A DNA stretch of 37,229 nt from the NCBI RefSeq assembly GCF_023333585.1, contig NZ_JAIQZN010000072.1, positions 1 through 37,229 on the forward strand, read 5' to 3'. The DNA comes from Argonema antarcticum A004/B2 (GTDB lineage Bacteria; Cyanobacteriota; Cyanobacteriia; Cyanobacteriales; Aerosakkonemataceae). Below are positions 22,481 through 31,788 of the stretch, in pieces. The notes beneath the pieces are model-generated. The model saw only the letters and a list, made by a program, of their open reading frames with translations, did not search any database and was not told where the DNA came from. Each line of letters opens with the position of its first letter. Position 1 is the first letter of the stretch. Position numbers and translations under genes: made by a program.

Positions 22481-25400
22481 ATGGATGATAGTCGCACTCA
22501 AGCTTACCTAAATCTGATTCGTATGCTGTTGGATTATCCCACCCAGGTAAATGAAATTTTGAACGCCAATCAAGAACTGATAGATGGTGGATTGGTACAT
22601 ACGATGAGGCAAGTAGTAGAACAGCTTACTACCCAAGGATATGAAAGTACAGCAGAGTTTTTGAAAGATATAGCGGATCAACTGGCTACTCAGACTGGTG
22701 CTGTGACCTTTACCATTTGTATTGATTTTTTATTAGAAGTATTATCGTTAACTGAAAGAAGCAATGGCAATCAAGAAGAAGTGTATTCTTTTTTGGTAGG
22801 AAAGGAGGATCAATTAAATATAGATTTTATGTACACTTTGAAACTTTGGGCAACCGAATATTTAAAAAGCGAAGACTTAGAAAAACATCAAGGTCTTGCA
22901 AAAATTATTTTCACTTTTAGTAGATTGATTCAGGAGTTTCCGCGAGGCGATAAAGCAATTAATCAAGAAATTGCTCTTACAGGTAATAAGATAGCGCTGA
23001 CCGTCTACACTCTCGAAGTTTTTCCAAAAGATTGGGCAAATACGCTAGTTAATTTAGCTATTGTTTATATCAATAGAATTTCGGGTAAAACAGCGAAAAA
23101 TATTGAAATGGCGATTCAATTTTTAAAAGATGCTTTAATCGTCTATACTCATAAAGAATATCCCGAAGATTGGGCAAATATTCAAACTAACTTAGGATGT
23201 GTTTACGACTACAGAATTGAAGGTTCAAGATCCGAAAATATTGAAAAAGCGATTGAATATCATCAAGCTGCTTTGGAAGTCTATACCCGCGACAAAAATG
23301 ATTATCAATGGGCAAGAATTCAGCATAATTTGGGAATAGCTTACAACAACAAACTGCGCGGAGAAAAGGCAGATAATCTGGAAGAAGCGATTGAATACTA
23401 TTTAGCTGCGTTAAAAGTCCGTACCCGTGAAAAATACAAGCAAGAATGGGCAATGACTCAGCTTTCTCTGGGATATGCTTACGATTGTAGACTTCGTGAG
23501 TCTAAAGCAGAAAATACTGAATGGGCGATCGAATGTTACAAAGCTGCGTTAGAATTCTATACTCCTGAAGGCAATCCCGAACAATGGGCAAAAACTCAGA
23601 ATAATTTAGGAATTGCATACTCACACAGAGTTCGAGAAGACAAAGAAGAAAATATAGATAAATCAATCAAATATTATCAAGCTGCACTGACAGTTTATAC
23701 TCGTACAGCATATCCTGAAGACTGGGCAAAAGTTTATAGTAATTTAGCAGGTACTTACCTAAGAAGAATTCGAGAAAGTAAAGAAGAAAATATCGAACGG
23801 GCAATTGAATGTTGCGAGGCGGCTTTACAAGTTTATACTTATGAGGATTATCCAGAAAGTTGGGCTAATACTCTGAATAATCTAGGCGTAGCATATAAAC
23901 AGAGAATTCGCGAAGACAAAGCAAATAATTTGAAGCTGGCGCTCAATAATTTTGAATTAGCGGCTAAAGTTTTTACTCCTGAAAAATTTTATTATCACTG
24001 GGCAGGAATTCAATATAATCTAGTGGATTTATATGGGCATTTAGAACAGTTTAAAGAAATGGTTGATTGTTTTAACTTAGCCGCAGAAATCTTTACCCCT
24101 ACATCCTTTCCAATAGAATGTTTTAACTTATGGGAGTTAATGGGTGAATTTACTTTGGCTAATAAACGATGGACAGCAGCTTGGCAAAGTTACTCCGATG
24201 CAATAGCAGCAGTCGAACAAAGTCGGGAATGGACAACCAACGAAGCAGCCCGTCAAGAAATTCAATTGAACGCCATAGATGTCTACATTAAAATGGTGCA
24301 AGCCTGCATCAATGATGGACAAATTGAAAAAGCCCTCGAAACCGTTGAACGCAGCAAATCTCGTAACTTAGTCGAATTACTAGCAAATGATAAACTTGAA
24401 CCCAAAAACGCTAATGATTCACTCAAAGAGGAATTACGCAACCTAAGAAGAAACATCTCATCAATACAGCTATCACTAGCCTCAACAGATAATCGCAGCA
24501 CATTTAATCGCGACAGTTTCCAGGGATTTCGTAGCAGAGAAATATCCACCGACACCCGCGAGTATATCGCCCAACAGCGTGAACTCCTGCAAGAATATCA
24601 GCGCCAACTTGATAAAGTTTTCGCCCAGTGTCAGAAAGGAGATCCCGCCTTCACCCTCACTCAACAAGTCAAACCTATTACCGTTGCCGAAATCCGCGAT
24701 TTAATTGATTCCCACACCGCTATTTTAGAGTGGCATATTGGCACAGACAGTTTCCAAATATTCATCGTCACCCAGTCAAGTTTAGAAGTTGTGGAGTTTG
24801 ACAAAGCCGAATTAGACAAGCTAGAAGCTTGGAATGAACAGTATCTCGAAGCCTTATTTAACAACACCAAAACTTGGCGAAATAATCTTTCTGAGTGGCT
24901 AAGTAGTCTTTCCCAAATATTGCGCCTTGATGAAATTCTCAACCACCCTACCCTAGCTAATTGTGACTCCCTGATTTTAGTTCCCCACCGCTACCTGCAT
25001 CTATTCCCCCTTCATGCCTTATCTGTTAGCCAACAAACTTGGTTGCAATTTAATCAAGAAACTCCCCATCTCCAACCCCCCGCTAAACCTTGTCTGCTTG
25101 ATTGCTTCAAAAAAGGCGTGCGATACGCCCCCAGTTGCCAACTCCTGCAACGAGTACAGCAACGACAACGCCCACCAGCCGATACCCGCACCCTTTTTGC
25201 CATCCAAAACCCTACCGAAGACCTTGCCTACACAGATATAGAAGTAGAAATCATCAAACGTGACTTTACACCCGCCGACATTTTAAGCAAACAACAAGCC
25301 ACCAAAACCGCCCTCATCGACAACCTAGAAACCCTCGCCCAAGCGCACTACGTCCACTTTTCCTGTCACGGTTCCTTTGATTTCCAGACACCCCTCATGT

Positions 25401-25936
25401 CATCCCTAATCCTAGCAGGAGCGATGGAATCAACAGACTCACCCACCGGGACAAAATCCATCCGATTGCGTTCCGGGGGACAAGCCAACCCCGCCAAATG
25501 CCTAACTCTGCAAGACATCTTTGCTACACTAAACTTACCTAAATGTCGCCTCGTCACCCTCTCCGCTTGCGAAACGGGGTTGACAGACACAACCAAGCAA
25601 AGTGATGACTGTATTGGCTTGGCTACAGGCTTTTTGTATGCTGGTAGTCAGGGGGTACTCTCCAGTTTGTGGTCAGTCGCTGACTTAGCAACGGCGTTTT
25701 TGATGATTAAATTCTATGAAAATCTGAAAACTACTGATATGGCAGTAGCCCTCAACACCGCCCAAATTTGGCTGCGAGATGTTCCCAAATCTAAATTACT
25801 AGAATGGCTCGGCGAATTAAAATTAGATTCAGAGTCAATCAAAGACTTCGAGGATTTGGTTAAAAAATACAGGTCTGACAAGAAACTATTTGAAAGCCCG
25901 TCTTACTGGGCTGCATTTTGCGCTATAGGAAACTAA
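22481..25936 (+). CDS. Large TPR-CHAT protease-like protein
   Basis: A 1151-residue cytoplasmic protein (no signal peptide). Residues 1-135: an N-terminal helical part beginning MDDSRTQAYLNLIRMLLDYP, which seems to be a conserved opening of such proteins. Residues about 150-600: at least eight TPR-like units of about 47-50 residues with the core YPEDWAxTQNNLGxAYxxRIRxxKAENIExAIExYxAAL. Residues about 620-760: helical linker with a coiled coil. Residues about 780-1151: CHAT domain with the catalytic His963 in HFSCHGSFDF and Cys1030 in VTLSACETGLTD, then GFLYAGSQGVLSSLWSV. CHAT/TPR peptidases act in caspase-like conflict and defence pathways in bacteria, such as the craspase (gRAMP-associated TPR-CHAT). 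Here it heads a three-gene cluster: 5 bp to the next gene. Confidence 0.93.
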   Translation: MDDSRTQAYLNLIRMLLDYPTQVNEILNANQELIDGGLVHTMRQVVEQLTTQGYESTAEFLKDIADQLATQTGAVTFTICIDFLLEVLSLTERSNGNQEEVYSFLVGKEDQLNIDFMYTLKLWATEYLKSEDLEKHQGLAKIIFTFSRLIQEFPRGDKAINQEIALTGNKIALTVYTLEVFPKDWANTLVNLAIVYINRISGKTAKNIEMAIQFLKDALIVYTHKEYPEDWANIQTNLGCVYDYRIEGSRSENIEKAIEYHQAALEVYTRDKNDYQWARIQHNLGIAYNNKLRGEKADNLEEAIEYYLAALKVRTREKYKQEWAMTQLSLGYAYDCRLRESKAENTEWAIECYKAALEFYTPEGNPEQWAKTQNNLGIAYSHRVREDKEENIDKSIKYYQAALTVYTRTAYPEDWAKVYSNLAGTYLRRIRESKEENIERAIECCEAALQVYTYEDYPESWANTLNNLGVAYKQRIREDKANNLKLALNNFELAAKVFTPEKFYYHWAGIQYNLVDLYGHLEQFKEMVDCFNLAAEIFTPTSFPIECFNLWELMGEFTLANKRWTAAWQSYSDAIAAVEQSREWTTNEAARQEIQLNAIDVYIKMVQACINDGQIEKALETVERSKSRNLVELLANDKLEPKNANDSLKEELRNLRRNISSIQLSLASTDNRSTFNRDSFQGFRSREISTDTREYIAQQRELLQEYQRQLDKVFAQCQKGDPAFTLTQQVKPITVAEIRDLIDSHTAILEWHIGTDSFQIFIVTQSSLEVVEFDKAELDKLEAWNEQYLEALFNNTKTWRNNLSEWLSSLSQILRLDEILNHPTLANCDSLILVPHRYLHLFPLHALSVSQQTWLQFNQETPHLQPPAKPCLLDCFKKGVRYAPSCQLLQRVQQRQRPPADTRTLFAIQNPTEDLAYTDIEVEIIKRDFTPADILSKQQATKTALIDNLETLAQAHYVHFSCHGSFDFQTPLMSSLILAGAMESTDSPTGTKSIRLRSGGQANPAKCLTLQDIFATLNLPKCRLVTLSACETGLTDTTKQSDDCIGLATGFLYAGSQGVLSSLWSVADLATAFLMIKFYENLKTTDMAVALNTAQIWLRDVPKSKLLEWLGELKLDSESIKDFEDLVKKYRSDKKLFESPSYWAAFCAIGN

Positions 25937-25941
25937 AAACT

Positions 25942-26256
25942 ATGACTACAGATTCTCTCTTATTAGCTTTCCCAAATTTCGTGGAAAGCGAACCCATTGA
26001 AATAGACATTTTAAGGGAATTGGATCGAGCCTTAGAATCCGTCAGCAGCGAACCTTGGCAAAATACAGAGGAAACTCTTAATGAATGGTTACGCAACCAC
26101 GAAGATATAACAGATCAGCTTAGGGAATTTGAAGAAAGTACCAGAGAAATTACCAAAGTTAAAGCTCAACAACCCAAAACAGGAGTCGCTAACGTCTTTG
26201 AAGAATTAAGCGAAGCAGTGAAACAAAAACTCAAAGATATCGAAAACGGCAAATAA
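25942..26256 (+). CDS. Small acidic protein between CHAT and membrane protein
   Basis: A 104-residue acidic, mostly helical protein of no recognised family: LLLAFPNFVESEPIEIDILR, then EPWQNTEETLNEWLRNHEDI, a coiled-coil-like QLREFEESTREITKVKAQQP and a C-terminal helix ELSEAVKQKLKDIENGK. The frame opens further up inside the CHAT gene, but the ATG at 25942, 5 bp after the CHAT stop, is the natural start. The next gene follows 5 bp later. Tight packing suggests that the three proteins work together; this one could be an adaptor, an inhibitor or a CHAT substrate. Confidence 0.75.
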   Translation: MTTDSLLLAFPNFVESEPIEIDILRELDRALESVSSEPWQNTEETLNEWLRNHEDITDQLREFEESTREITKVKAQQPKTGVANVFEELSEAVKQKLKDIENGK

Positions 26257-26261
26257 CTTTT

Positions 26262-27782
26262 ATGTCTCCTACCAAAATCTATGCGCCGAACGTTCATTTA
26301 TTTGCCTATCAATTGCGAAAAGAATCTGGAGATCAAAAAGATAATCTCAAAGAACTATTTGAGAAAGGCGAAAATATCTTAAAAGAATTCGGGATTAATC
26401 AAACAATTGATATCTTAGACAAACCCGGATATCGAGTTGAACTTTCTGCTCAACAAACCGAAGATGATGCCTCCATTTTCTTTGAAAAATGGTCAGATTC
26501 CCCCATCACAGGCATTGCTTATCCCGTCCGAGTTCACGATACTTTTGCCTTAGCATTGAATGTCCGCCGTCCCGAAAAAAACGAACAGGGAATTAAAACT
26601 TCTGACGTAGACATAGACTTTTTTAAACGCTTGCATCCTAGCGAATGCTGGATGCCAAGCCAAGTTAACGCTTCTCTAGGTCAAACTTTATTATTAACTC
26701 TTTGGTACACTCCAGAAAAAACTTGGCAATTCTGGAACTCAAGAGAAGAGCAAAAAAAGCTGAAATCTTTGGCTGATAAATGCTTGGGAGCTTTTATTCC
26801 TGACAAATTAAACACTCCTCCATTATACCGATCGGGCCAACTATTTGGGAGTTCCATTTTTGAGTATGGTATTGCCGATCAATTAGAAAATTATTGTCAC
26901 GTTTTAGTTTGGATATTCGTCACTCCTGAAACCGACACAAAATTACAAGAAGAATACCCGAACTTAGTTGATATTTTTTGCTACCGTAATAAAATTATCG
27001 AGGCATATAAATTAAGTCGCTCTGTCTATAAAGTCCTCTCCAATAGCTATAAAGAAATAGAAACGGAAATAGCTATTGTTGAAAGTTTTCCAGATGCTCA
27101 AACCTTAGATTCGAGTGATTTAGAAAAATTTAAAAAGGCACTTAAGCGCATTCCTCGCCTTAATTTTAGTTACGTTGAGTTAATCAGAGACTTGGATAAC
27201 TACCGCCTCCCTCTTAAAATTAATCTTCAAAATTATGAAAGAGAGATAAAGCTGATACAAAAAAAATACCCACAAGAAGATTTAAGTTTTCTCAAAAATT
27301 TCGCAGACGAAAATGCTCATATTTTTGAAGAGCAAATTCAAGCGGACTTGGACTATTTTGCCAATGGATCGGATTTACTAGAAAAAGCCTTAGATGCTAT
27401 CCGAGGACGGGTGGAGATCGAACAAGCAGAACGCGATCGCAATCTGCAACAAACCATCTACCATGTAGGCTTTGGCATAGGTGCAGCAGGAGTTGTCGCA
27501 ACTAGCGCCCCTTATTGGCTCCCTCAAGAACCTCGTTCTCTCAATACTTTCACCCTGGTTATCCTCCTCAGCCTCTTAGCAGGCGTAGCTACATGGGGTA
27601 TGGTTTCTGGAGTGATGAACGGTAAAAGCTTAATAGCAGGAGTAAAACGCAGGTTGTCATTAGGAATTGGCAATCATAAAAATCAGGTTAATTTACCTAG
27701 TTCTCCAAGTCAACCAGTGCAGATAAGTTCTCAGCCAAAAGTGCGATCGCATAACCAAAGTACGCTGCCACCAAAAACATGA
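26262..27782 (+). CDS. Putative membrane effector with two C-terminal membrane segments
   Basis: A 506-residue protein that I cannot assign to a family. Residues 1-240 are mixed alpha/beta with an opening TKIYAPNVHLFAYQLRKESG and a stretch ITGIAYPVRVHDTFALALNV. Residues 250-395 are charged helices (coiled-coil-like). Two hydrophobic segments follow, IYHVGFGIGAAGVVATSAPY (about 400-420) and FTLVILLSLLAGVATWGMVS (about 430-450), then a basic, Ser/Pro-rich tail. A soluble sensor-like part joined to a membrane hairpin is the layout of many pore-forming or membrane-disrupting defence effectors. It starts 5 bp after the small protein; it ends 57 bp from the convergent miaB. Confidence 0.75.
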   Translation: MSPTKIYAPNVHLFAYQLRKESGDQKDNLKELFEKGENILKEFGINQTIDILDKPGYRVELSAQQTEDDASIFFEKWSDSPITGIAYPVRVHDTFALALNVRRPEKNEQGIKTSDVDIDFFKRLHPSECWMPSQVNASLGQTLLLTLWYTPEKTWQFWNSREEQKKLKSLADKCLGAFIPDKLNTPPLYRSGQLFGSSIFEYGIADQLENYCHVLVWIFVTPETDTKLQEEYPNLVDIFCYRNKIIEAYKLSRSVYKVLSNSYKEIETEIAIVESFPDAQTLDSSDLEKFKKALKRIPRLNFSYVELIRDLDNYRLPLKINLQNYEREIKLIQKKYPQEDLSFLKNFADENAHIFEEQIQADLDYFANGSDLLEKALDAIRGRVEIEQAERDRNLQQTIYHVGFGIGAAGVVATSAPYWLPQEPRSLNTFTLVILLSLLAGVATWGMVSGVMNGKSLIAGVKRRLSLGIGNHKNQVNLPSSPSQPVQISSQPKVRSHNQSTLPPKT

Positions 27783-27825
27783 TAAACCAAGTAAGATATG
27801 GTAGCGTCCGGCTGCTGGGCTATCG

Positions 27826-27921
27826 GGAACCTCACCCCCCTAACCCCCCTCTCCGATCTCGGAGAGGGGGGGGAGTATTTCTCCCCCCCCTGTTGCGGGG
27901 TGGGGTTGGGGGTGGGGTTCC
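27826..27921. repeat. G/C-tract palindromic element inside the miaB 3' end
   Basis: An inner stem of CCCCCCTCTCCGA (27844-27856) and its complement (27859-27871), and outer arms GGAACCTCACCCCC (27826-) and GGGGGTGGGGTTCC (-27921) form a nested palindrome of about 96 bp. Such poly-C/poly-G palindromes with GATCTCGGAGAGGGG are frequent in cyanobacterial intergenic regions. Here it covers the last 27 codons of miaB. Confidence 0.8.
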
Positions 27922-29270
27922 ACTGTCCCGGCGAACGGTTCACCAGTCAAGCTGAAAGGGCGAATCTCGGTGATTTTCACTTGCACTGACTTACCTTTTA
28001 CTTTAGTAATATCGCCAGTGAAAAATGTCAAGCGATTGCCTCTTGTTCTCCCCATTACTTGAGTGGCGTCTTTGGGATTTTGGTCTTCTACCAGGACTGC
28101 TTCGATCCGATCGAGATAACGGTGCGATCGCTCTGCTGCCTTAATATTAACTAAGTGATTGAGCCGTTGCAATCTGTCTGCCTTCACCTCTTCACTTAAC
28201 TGATTCTCCCACAGCGCTGCTGGTGTACCCGGACGCGGTGAATAAGCAGCAGTATTCAAGAGGTCGAAACTAATATCTTCAACAATTTTGAGCGTATTTT
28301 CAAACTGTGCTTCTGTTTCGCCTGGGAAACCGACGATCGCATCCCCACTAATCGACGCATCCGGCATATAACGCCGAATCGTATCAATAATGCGGCGATA
28401 TTTCTCCTGAGTATAACCCCGCGCCATCGCCTTCAGTAATTCGTTATCCCCAGACTGGAAGGGAATGTGGAAATGTTCGCAAACTTTCGGCAACTCTGCA
28501 CAAGCTTTGATCAGGCGTTCTGTGAAATAGCGGGGGTGACTGGTAGCAAAACGAATGCGATCGATTCCCGGCACATCATGTACATAGTAAAGCAAATCTG
28601 TCAAGGTGTTTTGATGACGACCTTCTGCCGTCGATCCGGGCAAATCTCGACCGTAGGCATCGATATTCTGACCCAGTAATGTTACTTCCCGATAACCCTG
28701 ACGCCCCAACTCTTCCATTTCAGCGCGAATCGCCTCTGGTGTGCGAGATTGTTCAATACCGCGCACGAATGGAACTACACAATAGGTGCAGCGTTCGTTG
28801 CAACCGTAAATCACATTCACCCAAGCACTAACGGTGCTATCCCGTCGCGGTTTCGTGATATCTTCGATGATGCGAATGGGTTCTGTGGCAACTACCTGAT
28901 TTCCATCCAATACCTGTTCGAGCAAATCTTTGAGGCGATTGGCGTGTTGCGGCCCCATCACCAAGTCTAACTCTGGCACGCGCCGCAGCAAAGCTTCCCC
29001 TTCCTGCTGGGCGACGCAACCGGCGACAATGAGAGTAAGGTCGGGTTGTTCGTGTTTGCGCTTGGCTTGTCTTCCCAGATAAGAATAAACCTTTTGTTCG
29101 GCGTTATCCCGAATCGTGCAAGTATTGTAGAGGATCAGACTGGCATCGTTGGGGTCTTCTGACCACTGAAAGCCCATATCTTCCAGGACGCCAGCCATGC
29201 GTTCGGAGTCGGCTTTGTTCATCTGACAGCCGAAGGTGGTGATGTGATAGCGGCGAGGGGAGGTGGTCAT
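27840..29270 (-). CDS. miaB: tRNA-2-methylthio-N6-dimethylallyladenosine synthase MiaB
   Basis: A 476-residue radical SAM methylthiotransferase that adds the 2-methylthio group to i6A37 of tRNAs reading U-starting codons. N-terminal UPF0004 domain with the three auxiliary-cluster cysteines ([36 protein letters not shown]). Radical SAM CxxxCxxC in [21 protein letters not shown]-terminal TRAM domain ending around [12 protein letters not shown]. After that, the last 27 or so residues ([20 protein letters not shown] and EIGEGG) come from the G/C palindrome at 27826-27921, so the natural C-terminus has been overwritten. The core enzyme is complete, so activity is expected. Confidence 0.95.
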   Translation of the reverse strand: MTTSPRRYHITTFGCQMNKADSERMAGVLEDMGFQWSEDPNDASLILYNTCTIRDNAEQKVYSYLGRQAKRKHEQPDLTLIVAGCVAQQEGEALLRRVPELDLVMGPQHANRLKDLLEQVLDGNQVVATEPIRIIEDITKPRRDSTVSAWVNVIYGCNERCTYCVVPFVRGIEQSRTPEAIRAEMEELGRQGYREVTLLGQNIDAYGRDLPGSTAEGRHQNTLTDLLYYVHDVPGIDRIRFATSHPRYFTERLIKACAELPKVCEHFHIPFQSGDNELLKAMARGYTQEKYRRIIDTIRRYMPDASISGDAIVGFPGETEAQFENTLKIVEDISFDLLNTAAYSPRPGTPAALWENQLSEEVKADRLQRLNHLVNIKAAERSHRYLDRIEAVLVEDQNPKDATQVMGRTRGNRLTFFTGDITKVKGKSVQVKITEIRPFSLTGEPFAGTVEPHPQPHPATGGGEILPPLSEIGEGG

Positions 29271-29547
29271 GGTAAGTTACGGGCAAAGATTGGAAACGGG
29301 TTGCAAACCCTTATAAATTATAGAATGGTTAACCAGGGAGCGGGCGATCGCATCGAACCACTGAAGATTATCCCGTTTGTCAAGGGTTGCGATCGCAGAT
29401 TGTAGACATCAGTAGTGTAGTGTAGAAGTCGTTTAACTATCAAATCTACAGATTTTTTCCATATAACATATCTAATTACAGATTTTATCAAAAATTTTCC
29501 GGATAATATACCCAAGAGCAGAATAGACAAAATTCTGACGTTACGCT
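29271..29547. other. Gap upstream of miaB
   Basis: No gene seen. It holds a short palindrome, GGGTTGCAAACCC (about 29299-29311), just upstream of miaB and two GCGATCGC sites. The rest is AT-rich without a supported signal. Confidence 0.4.
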
Positions 29548-30027
29548 CTAATTAAACAGAAATAGTTTTACAGATAAAATCATCCGCTCTAACTCAGTTT
29601 TGTTATGTTTGAGAAGAGCGTGATTCCATAATTCATTCGTGTTGTCGGAGCAATCCTTTGCAAGAGCTTCTCCGCTCCCCTCAAAATCCTTTTTAATGTC
29701 TCTCCTTAAACTCTCTGGGTTAGATTGCACTCCAAGAACGAAGACTCTTTCTTTTAAATCATCTGGAATCTGACTCTCCACATAACTAAACCGATTTTCA
29801 TCCTTATCGAAATCAATGATCAAAACAATCCTTCTTTGTGGGAATTGTCGCATTCCAGGCGCATAATCATTCGTCAATTGATCCACAGCTTTTTTCCACC
29901 CATCAGCAATCGGTACGACTTGAATGACGCTGCTATTAAGGTTACGAATAAATCCATTGGCAATCTGGCGATTAGCATCGTCTTCAGGCAAAACAAGAAG
30001 GTGTGGTTGATACTTATTGACGCTCAT
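29548..30027 (-). CDS. TOPRIM-like small protein, partner of AAA ATPase
   Basis: A 159-residue protein. HLLVLPEDDANRQIANGFIR offers a strand followed by an acidic residue, and RRIVLIIDFDKDENRFSYVE a strand ending in DxDxD; together these look like the conserved Glu and DxD of a TOPRIM-type metal site as in OLD and RloB/AriB-like proteins. The rest is helical. It is shorter than AriB (about 300 residues) and OLD. Its start overlaps the stop of the ATPase gene by 4 bp (ATGA), so the two are translated together. Likely the nuclease or effector arm of a two-gene defence module; family assignment is tentative. Confidence 0.65.
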   Translation of the reverse strand: MSVNKYQPHLLVLPEDDANRQIANGFIRNLNSSVIQVVPIADGWKKAVDQLTNDYAPGMRQFPQRRIVLIIDFDKDENRFSYVESQIPDDLKERVFVLGVQSNPESLRRDIKKDFEGSGEALAKDCSDNTNELWNHALLKHNKTELERMILSVKLFLFN

Positions 30028-31193
30028 AGTTCTATATCGCCAAGAATCAAGGCATTTATGAGGTCGCCTGGTACAGGTATATCACTGAGTAATCTGACCA
30101 AAGTTGGCTCCAAGTGGCTTTTTCGATCGAGTACAAATGTATTTTCATTTGAAAACTTTCGGATCGCTTCAGGATTATGAGATGTCACTAAAATTTGACT
30201 GTTACCCTGAAATGAGCGTCGCAGTGACGTTACAAAATGTCCAACTTCTGATAAGGAGAGATAGTTGTCAGGTTCGTCCCAGAAGCAAAAAAGTGGGCCG
30301 TAAAATTTGTTGGCAGCCAAGACGACAGCGCAAAGAAAAAAGCATTTCTCCCCATCCGATAAGTCCTTAAAATCAACACTCAGATTCGCATTATTTGCTT
30401 CAAACCGAACAATCATGCTTTTGGAGTCTTTGCCAATAAGTTCATTCAGAAAATCCTGAATGTCAGGCATAACTTCTCGGAGATATTTATCAACTATCTG
30501 TGTGTAAGCGGCGGGATAGCGACTGAGTAACCCAGAAAACCACTCCCCAAAGTTTGAACCATCTCGCTTTGGCTCCAAAGTTTCGCCGTTGGAGTCTCCA
30601 GTCATCAAGTTTGGGATCGGGGCTAAAATTATTGTGCGAGCAAGCCAAGTCTTGAAAATACGAAGCGGATCGGTTTCTGATTGATCCTGAATTACTGGAA
30701 GGGCAACAAGATGCCAATCCACCAGAAACTGAGCCTCACTATTTTGTGCGCTTTTGCGAAGAGTGACTTGGGCTTCTTTTCTAGAGTAAATTGTATCTCC
30801 AGAAACTAACAGTTCTTCTTCAAAAACTCGAAGCTCTTTAAATTTTTCCGGCAACTCGAAGGCAAGGACATATTTGTATAATTTATTTTCAAGTAATACT
30901 TCTATTTCAAACCGGATCGGTACATCAGATCTTCCACGAGCGAAATCCTTCTCCTCGACAAGTTGTTTAACTCTATTTATTCCTCGACCGATCTTCTGAA
31001 GTACCTCTAATGCAAAGGCAATAGTTGATTTACCTGCACCGTTTTTTCCAATCAAGAGAGCAGATGGCATCTCCTTTATGGTCAGTTCAAAGTTTTCTAG
31101 GCATCTGAAGTTGTGTACATATAGTCTTTGGAGCATAGCAAAACGATTTCGATGAATAGGAAGTGAAAGAAAATTTTGATGATCTGCACCCAT
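30024..31193 (-). CDS. AAA ATPase (AAA_15/21, RecF/OLD-like)
   Basis: A 389-residue ABC/SMC-type ATPase. LQRLYVHNFRCLENFELTIK is the typical opening, then Walker A LLIGKNGAGKSTIAFALEVL (residues 49-57), an insertion with helices, the signature-like LSVDFKDLSDGEKCFFLCAV, Walker B GPLFCFWDEPDNYLSLSEVG, and the switch histidine QILVTSHNPEAIRKF. The inner ATG at 31136 (370 residues) fits the family start better; neither start has a clear ribosome-binding site. Members of this class partner with TOPRIM or HNH effectors in antiphage systems (OLD/Gabija, PARIS, Septu, RloAB/AbiL). The downstream gene with TOPRIM-like features agrees with that. Confidence 0.85.
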   Translation of the reverse strand: MGADHQNFLSLPIHRNRFAMLQRLYVHNFRCLENFELTIKEMPSALLIGKNGAGKSTIAFALEVLQKIGRGINRVKQLVEEKDFARGRSDVPIRFEIEVLLENKLYKYVLAFELPEKFKELRVFEEELLVSGDTIYSRKEAQVTLRKSAQNSEAQFLVDWHLVALPVIQDQSETDPLRIFKTWLARTIILAPIPNLMTGDSNGETLEPKRDGSNFGEWFSGLLSRYPAAYTQIVDKYLREVMPDIQDFLNELIGKDSKSMIVRFEANNANLSVDFKDLSDGEKCFFLCAVVLAANKFYGPLFCFWDEPDNYLSLSEVGHFVTSLRRSFQGNSQILVTSHNPEAIRKFSNENTFVLDRKSHLEPTLVRLLSDIPVPGDLINALILGDIEL

Positions 31194-31788
31194 TATATCA
31201 CTATAGCCAATAGCAAAAACAGGTATTAAATCAAGTTCACAGAGGTTGATTCGTTAGTTACGATCGGATGAGGTACGGCTTACTTAACTGTATCGACACC
31301 AATGTTTCGATTCCTTAAAAATGATGCTTTTGGGAAAGTGCGATCGTCTCAGTCAGCCGATTTTAAATTTTAGATTGAATGTATAGCAACCGATGAGTCA
31401 GTCAGGTCGTTTTTAATTCCTGAAACGTTGGCGGATTCTAGACCCTTCTTCCCCTAGTCCCTAGTCCCTAGTCCCTAGCTATAGCGATCGCTATTATAAA
31501 CCCAGACAAGAAACTTTTATAATAACCCCTTTTAAATAGCATCTAACCAAAGTTAGAGTTATGGACGAAGAGAAGAAGAGATAATTTTTGATAAAATTAC
31601 GTCCAACACACACGGGTATCGCAATTTGTTAGAATTGGATAATTATTTTCATGTGGCCAAATTCGTGACCGCTCTTAGTTTTTAGCTGTCGGCTAGGCCA
31701 CTCGATCTAATTTGGGAATTGCACCCTCAGCAATTCTAGCGCCCTGTTTGATTTTTCCGCGATCTATACCTAATGGTAGTTGATTATT
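31194..31788. other. Gap upstream of the repeat/propeller protein
   Basis: No gene seen in 595 bp. It contains tandem CTAGTCC units (31453-31478), GCGATCGC at 31484, and a TATAAT (31518-31523) without a good -35 box. The ATPase promoter must lie at the left end and that of the 870-residue protein toward the right. The long leader of over 200 bp after the TATAAT is noteworthy if that promoter is used. Confidence 0.45.

Noticed and set aside
24137-25596. Several minus-strand frames opposite the CHAT gene
   Set aside because: Shadows of a strongly coding gene; no domain or start signal.
29318-29530. 70-residue minus-strand frame before miaB
   Set aside because: AT-rich, no ribosome-binding site, no family resemblance; treated as intergenic.
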